NCBI GenBank assembly: GCA_964017185.1
Contig: OZ024873.1
Coordinates: 52,686,760-52,750,759 of the forward strand
Origin: Rugalucina vietnamica
Lineage: Eukaryota; Mollusca; Bivalvia; Lucinida; Lucinidae
Length of the DNA: 64,000 nt
Direction: 5' to 3'
Positions 53,034 to 63,404 of the stretch are shown here, piece after piece. The notes beneath the pieces are model-generated. The model saw only the letters and a program-made list of their open reading frames with translations, did no database searches and was not told where the DNA came from. How positions within the stretch are numbered: the first letter of the stretch is position 1; each line of letters begins with the position of its first letter. The position numbers and the translations under genes were made by a program.

Positions 53034-53885
53034 GATACTTCAGAAATGAGCATATTGTCCGAGTGCCAGATTAGATCATGTAGAAAGGTGAATGTTAGAC
53101 TTAAGGGTGACAAGTATGATCCAGATATAACAGGATGTGCCTTTATGCCCAATGGCTACCTTGTAGCGTGCGATCGGAATGGCATCATCAAATTGTTCGA
53201 CTGTTCCTGGTCAGTAGTGGACAGCCTGAAGTTATCCGCAGAACTTTGGGATGTTTCTGTAATAGATGACAAAACTGTCATCGTCACCATACCACATGAA
53301 CAACAGCTTCGGTATGTACAAGTATTTCCTGAACTCAAACTGGGCTGTGCTCTTCAACTATTAGAAAAGTGGTGTTGGGGTATCGATGTCATCGGACAAG
53401 AAATCTACGTCTCCTGTGACAGCGGTAAAAACGATGGTGATATCCGTGTCCTGGATATACATGGTACCAACGTAAAACGCCAGTATGGATGCAAAGAGGA
53501 CGGACAGCACTTGTTTATGCGGCCATTTCACATCAGTGTCAGTTCAACCGGAGAAAATATCTTCGTCTCTGAGTCGGGAACTAATTCACTCACCTGTTTG
53601 AACGTTGCTGGTGGAAAGATATCCAACACATACACGTATAATGATGCCGACCTGAAGATTCCAAGAGGTGTGTGCTATGATGATGAAGATAATGTGATGC
53701 TCTGTGGCCACTCCTCTAACAACATTCAAGTGGTAACGCCCGACGGGAAGAAGCACAATACGTTATTGTCATCACAAGACGGACTGTTGAGGCCGGAGTC
53801 TGTCGCTTACAGGAAAACTGATGATACACTCGTTGTGGGATGCTTTAAAAGTGATCATATTCTTGTCTGTCAATTATCGAAGTGA
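53034..53885 (+). CDS. NHL-repeat beta-propeller, last exon (TRIM/NHL-like)
   Basis: The frame opens directly after an acceptor (TTATTTTCTATTCGTAG ending at 53033), in phase from GAT ACT TCA GAA, and runs to TGA at 53885: 283 codons including four before the first ATG at 53046. Beta-propeller blades are seen as repeated units ending in a hydrophobic strand plus DxxG/N turns: GCAFMPNGYLVACDRNGIIK, RPFHISVSSTGENIFVSESG, PRGVCYDDEDNVMLCG, RPESVAYRKTDDTLVVG. Molluscan TRIM proteins with C-terminal NHL propellers end this way; the RING/B-box part would lie in unseen upstream exons. The stop is followed within four bases by a 30-A tract, which is odd for an intron-containing gene. Confidence 0.7.
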   Translation, partial: DTSEMSILSECQIRSCRKVNVRLKGDKYDPDITGCAFMPNGYLVACDRNGIIKLFDCSWSVVDSLKLSAELWDVSVIDDKTVIVTIPHEQQLRYVQVFPELKLGCALQLLEKWCWGIDVIGQEIYVSCDSGKNDGDIRVLDIHGTNVKRQYGCKEDGQHLFMRPFHISVSSTGENIFVSESGTNSLTCLNVAGGKISNTYTYNDADLKIPRGVCYDDEDNVMLCGHSSNNIQVVTPDGKKHNTLLSSQDGLLRPESVAYRKTDDTLVVGCFKSDHILVCQLSK

Positions 53886-53886
53886 A

Positions 53887-53888
<2 letters not shown>

Positions 53889-53918
<30 letters not shown>
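53889..53918 (+). repeat. A tract directly after the NHL stop codon
   Basis: About thirty consecutive A, beginning as AATAAAAAA. It may be a retrotransposition tail, a microsatellite or a poly(A)-site artefact. Confidence 0.85.
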
Positions 53919-53920
<2 letters not shown>

Positions 53921-54785
53921 GAAAAAGAAAAAAGAAATAAATTATTCATCTATCGAATCCTTCATTCGGACGCAAAAATGCCCTTACAAACAATTACACA
54001 GGCATGCTTACATGTATCTTAAGGATTTATCAATATTGACACGAGTGGGTGCGGTATGTAAAACAGAAATCTACTGTTTTCTTGAATCTTTCAATCAAAT
54101 GATGATGTGTATTTATTGCTAATAGACGTCACTGATACTAGGAATGACTCAATATAGTTAGCAGGGCGGATATGTGAAATGATTGTGCACTTTTTGATAA
54201 AAGCATGAAACTTGGTACATGACTATATCTATAATTATAAGAATTTTTGAGGGTCAGTGCCACGTGAAATTCGCCCTGTGACGGCCGCCATCTTGAATTT
54301 CAATATGGCGGCTTTTTCCCATATACAGCCTTTACAGTTAGTTATCAGTTTACAGTGTTGCTTTCTTTAAAAGTTTTAAAACCCCCAAATTCAATAAATG
54401 AAAATTTCAAGATATCAAATTATGAAAATAAACTCGTAATTTTCAAATATGGCGGCTATTTTCAAAATGGCCGCCATTAAATTACCTGAAATTTAGTACA
54501 CACAGTACTGAAAGTGTGATAAAACATGCTGTTTTGATCAGAATGAAGGATTTGCATTGATGAAATGTTCTCAAGCACATAACACCACAAATGCAAGTTA
54601 CATTTTAGTTTGTATTAGGCAAATTATCTTTTTACTGATTAATAATGGCATCCAAAATGGCTACCAAAGTAGGAAAGTATTAACATTTTCTTTTTTTTTT
54701 CTTTCATTTTTACATGTTGTTTTTCAAAGTTCTTATGATTAAAAATATTTAACATGTATTTGTTTAGTGTATCTAAGTTTTAGTC

Positions 54786-54827
<42 letters not shown>

Positions 54828-54828
54828 G
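54786..54828 (+). repeat. (CAT)n microsatellite
   Basis: About fourteen ATC/CAT units without interruption. Confidence 0.9.
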
Positions 54829-54930
54829 TCCATTTTTGTCGTCTTTTGTCCTCTACCGAGAATTGTACTTGTCTGACAAGTTATCTTCCTAGACGACTTC
54901 TACACTATGAATGATTCTGAGGATCAGCAT

Positions 54931-55220
54931 TGCATGAAGAAAACATGGCCATGAAAAGTATACACCCTCATACCCCACTTTTATAAAGCAAAACTGGGGT
55001 TTACAGGGGTATACCTATTTTTCTATTCTTTTTTTTGTTCCAAAACAAAGATTGTGGGTACTCATTAGAACCACCTCGGCGAGGCGGTTTTAATGTGTAC
55101 CCACAATAAATGTTTTGAGCAAACATTTTAAAATTATCAGAACTCTTCCAATGATTTTTTTTTTTAATATTTAATGCTGACAAAATTCTCTGTATATTGT
55201 ATGGACAAGTTTTCGTAATG
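54931..55220 (+). mobile_element. Palindromic MITE family A, copy 17
   Basis: Palindrome around CCACCTCGGCGAGGCGG, with one stem mismatch. Left end GCATGAAGAAAACATGG, right end GGACAAGTTTTCGTAATG. Nested in the 4-kb element. Confidence 0.8.
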
Positions 55221-55376
55221 GCCCTTTCCAAGCTCCATTCTCATATCAAACAACATTTTATCCCATGGTTTCGTTACCAGTCTCTTTTGTGCAACTACGT
55301 TTAGCTTGTTTAGCAATCTGGCCATTGTTGTGCTCTACATGCTGCATTTAGCATTATACGGGTAATCAAATTCATT

Positions 55377-56354
55377 TTACCGTTTGTCAGAAGCAGCAGA
55401 AAATGTTGGTGAAGATGGTAAGCAATTGCCGAAATTTGTCAAAAGCTTATTGTAACAGCCAGTAATGACAAATGGGTCATATTCACAACAAGCAGAAAAG
55501 ATGTCTACTAGATAACAGACTTTTGGAACTACTTCAATGATTTCATTATCAACTTCAAGCTTCTTCACCATTCGTCCATCAATAGGACGTTTCTTTCCTA
55601 GACATCAGGCCCCTAGATATAACCTCTAGCACAATGATGCAGCGTGCTATTGGCAGAGCCCTTGTGAACATCCACTAAGACACCAAAGTCCTCAGTGTAC
55701 TCAATACCAACTCTAACCTTACTTCTCACATCCCAATACATGTACATGGATTGGACAAGAGGCACTAGCCTCTCATCATTCCCTAGTTTTCACAGTGTCT
55801 ACCAGATGAAATCCAATTTGACGCAATTAAATGTTTTCTGCAGGTCAAATGAGGCCATGTAGAGAAGCTTATTATCAGCCGAGTGATTCTCTAAAAATAA
55901 AAACTGCATCTGTAGAGCCTCAACCTGACATCAAATCACAATTCATCTCATCAAGCTCAGATCTTTTCCCTTTATGCTCCAATACCTTCACCACTTGTTC
56001 AATCAGCATCAAGCCCTTGTTGCCTCTGTTCAGAATGTGCCCTTTTCCCTTAAACCGGTGGACAATGAAGCTCTAGTGCCAGTCACTTGGAATGCAACTG
56101 TCTGTGGTGATGTCAACAAGATCAGGCACTTTGGGTGTTCCAGTTTTTCCTGAGTGAATTTTTGTGATGGTACCTGAAGGCCCAGCTGCTTTGCCAGATG
56201 GTATATTACAGATGGCCTTTGTGTTCGACTCATTTCGGTTTTCGACATGGGTTTTCTCAGACTGGTCCTCCAGATTCCAAGGATAATGCTCTTTTTCTGC
56301 TTTCTGGTTTAGCAACAGTTGGTCTTCATTATTCCTGACAGGTTTATCTACCAA
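55377..56354 (-). pseudogene. LINE reverse transcriptase, dead copy
   Basis: Read across three frames on the minus strand, ordered RT blocks appear: SGKAAGPSGTITKIHSGK, then NRGNKGLMLIEQVVKVLE, TDAVFIFRE, MASFDLQKTF (the first catalytic Asp), WDVRSKVRVGIEYTEDFGV and finally KLEVDNEIIEVVPKVCYLVD. This is the invertebrate non-LTR RT pattern GKAAGPSG ... RGNYRG ... TTDAIF ... FDLEKAFD. Multiple stops and frameshifts, the loss of the catalytic double-Asp block and the absence of an endonuclease mark it as a relic. Confidence 0.7.
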
Positions 56355-58203
56355 GATATCCTGATTGTCACATCATATTTACTTGGTAAAACAAAATACA
56401 TTTTCTGAATTAGGATATAAAGTCCCCCCATTCTATTCTACTGGATGAACTCTTACCAGTTGTATGCAGTTTGCCTGACACCTGCCTTTCACAGTTTAAA
56501 GGACCTGAACTCCTCCCTTACTGCTTCCTCTACCAGCGCGTTAAACTACCATTTCTGCTTTCTCCATGGTTAATTTGCATACTTCTTTTGCAGCATGCAG
56601 AAGGTTGTACTTAGAGAAGACATATGCTCATTTACTGTGCTTTTCTGTTGCAGCTCAATGTCTTATGATATAGGAATTAAATTACTTCAGAAAGTGGAAC
56701 TCTGCTTGTTTCTCTTGACCCTTCAGCTCCTGCAGTTTGATGTGTGGCACAAACTCGCTCTTGAGCTAGTAGAAATAGAAATTTTGAAGTCTCAAGCCAT
56801 CACCCCATGCAATGGGAAGTCCTAACGTAGATGTCATTGATGCCAAAAACTCATTGAAAGGTTGCAATTAGTATGGCACTTGCCACAAAGCAGGCATGAG
56901 ATGACCTGTTACTCTTAGACTAGTAATAGATGTAGGCGGATTCAGATATTGATTCGGATATGTAGAATTACTGACCTTTAGAGGAATATATATATTTTTG
57001 CTAAATTTGTTTCAATGATAGCTTGTTTGCTGGATGTATGCACATATCTTTACAGGATTTAGTAAAATCTTAAACGTGGAATAGTTTGCATCAAGGATTT
57101 GAATGTGCTGCAAGACTGGCAGTAATGTCTATTACAAAAATCACAACTGATGACCATATATGATTTTGACAGCCATTTTGAATGTCAAATATAATGTCAT
57201 TACTTCTATTCAAGGATAGTTAACATCAACATACATGTACTAGAAAATTAATAAGATCTTCAGCAGTTCAAACTATTCAATCAACATTTTCCTAAAATAT
57301 GATTTTTTTCTTTTTGTCCTTTGGCAGCCATCTTGAATACCATTCTGATTTAAATATGCAACTGACACAATACAGATAGGTAAGATTTTTGTGAAAGTGG
57401 AATGTTTCTATCCATTAGAACAGATTAAGAGATTCCCATCCAAAATCATAATTTATAGTATCCATATGTAACATACCAATATACACTGTTCAAGAAGCTA
57501 TATATGGCAACCATCTTAAGAATTAGCATCATTCTTGATATTTCTAATCAGCAGTATGAGTTTAAGGTGTATGAGAATGTTTATGACAGCAATTTATGTA
57601 ACATTATTCGAGGAAAGTATGATTTCGGCAATTATATATTAAATGTCATATTGATAAAGAAGCTGCAAATATGTGGCCACTTTGCCAAAAATAATAAATT
57701 TCGGCCATTACAGGACATTTGTGGCACTAAATCTATTTTTGTTTTGATATTATGTACTTGTAACTTGTATTTGTGGCGTGTAGTGTGCTTGAAACATTTT
57801 ATAATGAATAATTCTTCTTTTTATTAACTGCGTCATATTTTCGTCTCGCTAACTTGATTTTTAGTAAATTAATGGCGGCCATCTTTGAAAATAGTCGCCA
57901 TCTTGAAAACTTTGAAGATTAAAATGCATTAAAATATATCTTGAAATGGATAAGCATTAGAACTTTGGCTTTTGATACTTTTTACGAAAGCAGCAGTGGA
58001 AACTGATATCAATCTGTATAATGCTTTTAATGAAAATGCCGCCATCTTGAATTTCAAAATGGCGGCCGTCACAGGCCAAATTTTGCGTGGCACTGACCCT
58101 CAAAAATTCTTATAATTATAAGTCTACACCTTTGCCAAGTTTCATGCTTTTATCAAAAAGTGCACAATCCACCAAAAAATTGTTACATATCCGCCCTGCT
58201 AAG

Positions 58204-58842
58204 TTATTATTTTAAAAGTTTAAATAGCTGGGTGTAAAATTGGAAATGTAACTGGTTTTCGTGGGACCCATTTCCTGGAAAATGGAATGCATTTGAATAA
58301 AAATTACGAAAACCCTAAATGTCTAGGATACATAATCTGACAAATTAAGGATTATTTTGGGGTCATGGAAATGTATTTCTCTGGGAAAAGTTAGTGTAAA
58401 CATGTTTTTCTGGAAAATTCTGAAAGTGGGTAACTTGAGGCGGCTCGTGTGTGCTTATCGTTTGCTGAAAGATGACATGCCTTTTGTTTCAGGTTCTTAT
58501 ATGATTGAAGTCAATGACTACATCGAAAAATCTGTCTTATTTTTTTCAAAAAGCTAAGAAAAATGGGTTCGACGTTTTCAACCCGGAAGTAACTGAAAAA
58601 TGACTCACTTGCTCTGAGCTGACCACTCATTCCACAATTATGTATACACAAAGCCATGTATTTGCAACATATTCAACAGTCCCATGATAAAGCATGCTAA
58701 AGAATGTAGCATTGTTGACAAAATAAACAATGCCTTCTTATACCGGTAAATCTTCAATTATGTATATACAATGACCAACCATAAGTCCTTAAGACTCCAA
58801 TTACTAGAGGAAAAAATCCACAATAAGTCGCTTAGTTTTCGA
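58204..58842. other. Spacer between two large elements
   Basis: No gene. The right end (CCTTAAGACTCCAATTACTA near 58.79 kb) resembles the tandem array at 63.4-64.0 kb. The 58.84-63.37 kb element may thus have inserted at the edge of that array. Confidence 0.45.
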
Positions 58843-59899
58843 TTCTATGCTCCCCGAGAGTAAAATGGTCTTTGATTACACCATTGATTACAGAAAACAT
58901 TGAAGTTTATCGTATCACTGGAATTAATTTTCTAACCGGGTACAGTTTTCTGATATTTTGGTGAAAAGTTCATTTTTGAGAATAAAATTGCGAATTTCTG
59001 AAATTTCTATTTGCTTCAAAATACTAATGCCCCGTAGAGTTTTCCTTATCAAACCCACGCCTAAACTAATGCCAGCACTGTGTTCTTAGTTTTCAATGTG
59101 TTTTCATCCAGCCAAAGCTATTCAGTTTTGGGGAAAATCATGGTTTTTATGACAAAAATCACGAATTTTTGAAATTCAACTTAAAAAGTTTTCTGTATGA
59201 AAATTACACAATCGCTTTCCAGTAAAATGGTATAGTAATCTTAGACACCATAATTCGGGCTTTTCATTTTATTTGAAATTGCACTTGTATTGAGATCCAA
59301 TGAAGCTGGGTACCAAAAATAGCTATTGGGTGTATTTTCAGAAATATATGGCATACGAGTGTGTAACTGCTTTTTCTAGGCAGAAATGAGGCATATAAAA
59401 TGTTTTGAAACTTAAAATGGTTATAAAAAGCAACTATAATAGTTTTATAGGTGTTTGCGAGATTGAAAATGTGTTCTCCAGCGTTCAATTTTGGGGGTAA
59501 ATGATGATGAGTTTTAGCAGAAAATCGCGAATTATTGAAAACCACCATATAAACGTCTCTGCATTAAAACTATACAATTGCTTTCCAGTAAAATGAAACA
59601 CTAAGCCAAAGAAGTGTCATTCAAGCTACCTTTTTAGCCCGACTGCACGAATTGCAATGGCGACAGATGTTTTTTAGCAGAAAATTGCGAATTATTGCAA
59701 ACCACCTTGTAAAGTTCTCTGCATGAAAACTATCAACTGCAAGTAGCTTTCTCTAGCTTTTTGCAAGATTGATAATTTAATGTGTTTTCCAGAATTCAAG
59801 TTTAGCTAAGATGATGGGGGAATTGTCGCATTAGGTTTTGGGCAAGAATTCTGGTTTCCATGACAACATATAGCTCCTCTAGATTAACAATGGGAAAAC

Positions 59900-60620
59900 A
59901 AAAAAATCCGAAACCACAAGACCCAGAGGTTTAATACTGTGTGAGTAAAAATGTATATTACTCCTCTTTATAAATCCTACCAACCATGCACCTAGGGTCC
60001 ATACGGGCTCCACCCCAGGGCGTCATTATCTGCTATAAATAAACTCTGAAACCACAAAACCAAAAGCTTCAATATTTGCATGCAAATCACGCCCCTGGGG
60101 CCAAAAAGGGCCCCACCCAGGAGTTCGTTGGCTACCTTTGCCTTACAATCGAACAGAAAAAATAAAAAAATCTTCTCTGAAACCACAAGGGCCAGAGCAT
60201 TTACATTTTATGTGTAGCTATGTATAGTGACCCTCTTTTCAAATCCTGCCAACAGTGCCCCTGGGTTTCGTACTGACCACGCCCCGGCCTGTGGTTATCT
60301 GCCATAGGCTTAAAATGGGAAAATCTTCTTCTTTGAAACCACAATACCCAAAGCTTGAATGTTTTGTATGCAGCAATAATATAATTAGGTATACATAAAT
60401 CCTGCCTTTTATGCCCCTGGGGTGAAAGATGTCCCCTCCCCGGGGTCATTAGTTCCCATAGATTAAGAATAAGAAAAACATAAAAAACGTCTTCTCTGAA
60501 AGACCCAGAGCGTTTATAATTTGTGTGTAGCAATGAATAGTAATCCTCGTTATAAATCCTATCAGCTATGCTCCTGAGCCCCATACAGGCCCCGCCCTGT
60601 GGGCGTCACTATCTGCCAAA
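59900..60620 (+). repeat. Tandem repeat, about 135-160 bp units
   Basis: Five diverged units marked by CTCTGAAACCACAA (near 59907, 60041, 60174, 60334 and 60493), each with a GCCCC-rich patch such as CCACCCCAGGGCGTCATTAT. Confidence 0.75.
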
Positions 60621-61089
60621 TGATTACATTGGGAAATACATGTACGTGTGTGCACTACTTCTTGGACCACCCACGTACATTATAACATCATTTTACTCTC
60701 CGGTAGCAAAGAATTGAAAACTGAACGACCTGTCGTGGACTTTTATCATCAATTTGAGATATGGTTTTGATGCATCAACTCCAGTGCGTTTTTGTTTTAT
60801 TTTTGTCTCTAAATCTAATCTTTAAAATTTCTGAAGTCGTAGAATTTTTGCGATTTTTTTAGGCATTGGTAATATGCATACTGACATTATTTCTGAAAAT
60901 ACACACAACTGTTAATTTTGGGTACCCAACTCAAAACAATGATACAGATGCAATTATTTAAAAATGAATAAATAAATAAATAAAAAATGCTGTCACATGA
61001 CAGCGTGCTCGACTGCTTCTGTCTTTGTCAGACGGTAGGACCAACTCGACTTGTAACCCAAAGCATCATGTTCATATATCTTTTTGCCT

Positions 61090-61770
61090 TTACTGAACCA
61101 TTAAATTAGGTCGCAGTGACCTATAAGTACTTTGAGTCGAAGGTCTAGTCATATTCACACATAATGTGAAAAAATATGATCATATACCAAAAATCTGTCG
61201 AGATATATAGGTCCCTGTGACCTAATTTCATGGTTCAATAACTTATGAACTATGAAATTATGTCACATGGATCTTTAACTATTTTGGGTCAAAGGTCTGG
61301 TCATATTCACTCGTATTGTGAAAGAAGTTAGCTTATATACTAAATAAGTGATGAGATATAATGTAAAATCACTGAACCATGAAATTTGGTCACAGGGACC
61401 TATAACTACTGTGGGATGAAAGGTCTGGTCATATTCACTCATATTGTGAAAGAAGTAAGATCATGTACTAAATTAGTGATGAGATATAATGTAAAATCAC
61501 TGAACCATGAAATTAGGTCACAGGGACCTATAACTACTGTGGGATGAAAGGTCTGGTCATATTCACTCATATTGTGAAAGAAGATCATGTACTAAATTAG
61601 TGATGAGATATAATGTAAAATCACTGAACCATGAAATTAGGTCACAGCGACCTATAACTACTATGGGATGAAAGGTCTGGTCGAAATCACTCATAATGTG
61701 AAAGAAATATGTTCATACACTAGGGTCAAAGGTCTGGTCATATTTACTCATAAATTAAAAGGTAAACGAC
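61090..61770 (+). repeat. Tandem repeat, about 125-bp units
   Basis: Five units marked by GAACCATGAAATTAGGTCAC (near 61098, 61245, 61372, 61500 and 61624). The third to fifth are almost identical; the first two are diverged. Confidence 0.85.
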
Positions 61771-61827
61771 TGACCATCTTTCTAAGTTGTTTTTATCTAG
61801 AAATAAAAAGAAAAACAATATTTTATT

Positions 61828-62450
61828 GTTCTAGATTTCGAACTCTATCCCAAGCCCTGCCGCGGACCCTGTGGTCCGATGTCATGGAGCCTAAAGTGCA
61901 TGAAGCATGAATGCTTTATGATAAGTTGTTGTCAAGATGTGGTCTCTTTGTAAAAGCTACACACCAATACATCCAATTTTACAGTGTTCTAGCTTTTAAC
62001 CTCTAGCCCCACCACCAGGGCTAGTGATCCGATGCCATGCCATGAACTGAAATGCAACCAATCCTACATGGTACCAACATTCCTACTATGAATGCTGCAT
62101 TATAATTGGTTTTCAATGTATAGACTTCTAGACACCTTTAACACACAAAAGTCAATTTCAGTGGTGTTCTAAATTTGAACCTTTCGTCCCACCCCCAAGC
62201 AAGGACTCAGGGCTTTGATGTCATGAAGTAAAAGCCAACACTTCCGCGCACCAACGGTCCATGTATCAATACTTTCTGATACGGGGTTGTCAATATTTAG
62301 ACTTCTAGAAAACTTTAACAGAGAATAGCCAATTTCAAAGGTGTTCTAGATTTATACATGTACCTCTAGCCCCACCCCGGGGCATGGACCCTTAGACCCG
62401 ATGCCATGGAAAAAGTCTTATCTGTACAGGGTACCTATGATCCAAGTATG
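61828..62450 (+). repeat. Tandem repeat, about 160-180 bp units
   Basis: Four units marked by GTGTTCTAGATTT (near 61828, 61985, 62165 and 62342), each followed by CTCTAGCCCCACCCC-like sequence and GATGYCATG. Confidence 0.75.
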
Positions 62451-63404
62451 AGTGCTTTTTGGTCAGTATCTGTCAAGTTATGGACTTCTAAAAACTTGAA
62501 CGCAAGTGTGACAAGCATGGGTACGGGAAAGCGCATGCGCACGAGAACATGGACGACCGAGATGTCTAGAATAGCTCTATGCACTTCATGCAGTCGTACT
62601 GAAAATAAGAAGTCGTTTGGCTCTGTATTTCATTTTTCTGGAAAGCAATTGTATATACAGAAAACGTTATGTGGTGGATTACAAAAAAATGCGATTTTCG
62701 GCTAAAATATCATCATTTACACCAAAATTGAACACCGGAAAACACAATGTCAATCTTGTAAACACCTACAAAACTATTTTAGTTGCTTTTTACAACCCCT
62801 ATAAGTTTCAAAAAAACCTTTTGACGCCCAATTTCTGCCTAGCAAAGCAGCCACGCACTCGTATGTCATATATTTTTGAAAATACACCCATTGCTAATTT
62901 CTGGTACCCAGCTTCATTGGAACTTGATACGAGTGCAATTTCAAATAAAATGAAAAGCCCGAATAATGATGTCTATGATACCTATACCATTTTACTGGAA
63001 AGAAATTGTATAATTTTCATACAGAAAACTTTTTAAGGTGAATTTCAAAAAATCACGATTTTTGTCATAAAAACTATGATTTTCCCCAAAACTGAAACTC
63101 TTTGGCTGGATGAAAACATACTGAAAACTAAGAACGCAATGTTGCTAATATTTTAGTAATAACTTTGATAAGAAAACACCTACTGGGCATTGGTATTTTG
63201 AGGCAATTAGAAATTTCAGAAATTCGCAATTTTATTCTCAAAAATGAACTTTTCACCAAAATATCAGAAAACTGTACCCGGTTAGAAAATTAATTCCAAT
63301 GATACGATAAACTTCAATGTTTTCTGTAATCAATGGTGTAATCAAAGTCCATTTTACTCTCGGGGAGCATAGAACTCTCTGATTTCGCCAAATTTTCCTC
63401 AGGT

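Larger units (their letters stand above)
54158..58203. mobile_element. 4-kb element with 150-bp inverted repeats and ATGGCGGC motifs
   Basis: Left edge TTAGCAGGGCGGATATGTGA and right edge ACATATCCGCCCTGCTAA are inverted; pairing continues for about 150 bp, to CCATCTTGAATTTCAATATG. The motif AA(A/G)ATGGCGGC or its complement recurs through the interior (54.29, 54.45, 54.47, 54.65, 57.33, 57.87, 57.90, 58.04, 58.06 kb). It contains a nested family A MITE and a LINE relic; no transposase seen. Confidence 0.75.
58843..63374. mobile_element. 4.5-kb inverted-repeat element
   Basis: Edges TTCTATGCTCCCCGAGAGTA and TACTCTCGGGGAGCATAGAA are exact inverted copies. Pairing continues for about 765 bp on each side (58843-59610 with 62612-63374) with scattered differences. 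Each arm is itself built of related units marked by GCTTTCCAGTAAAATG. The 3-kb interior consists of tandem-repeat blocks. No protein motif was found. Confidence 0.75.

Noticed and set aside
57504-57827. 107-codon plus-strand frame
   Set aside because: AT-rich Ile/Leu/Tyr/Asn composition inside the 4-kb element, with no motif; likely chance.
62406-63036. Plus-strand frames of 99 and 139 codons
   Set aside because: They fall in the right arm of the 4.5-kb inverted repeat, and the left-arm counterpart is not open.
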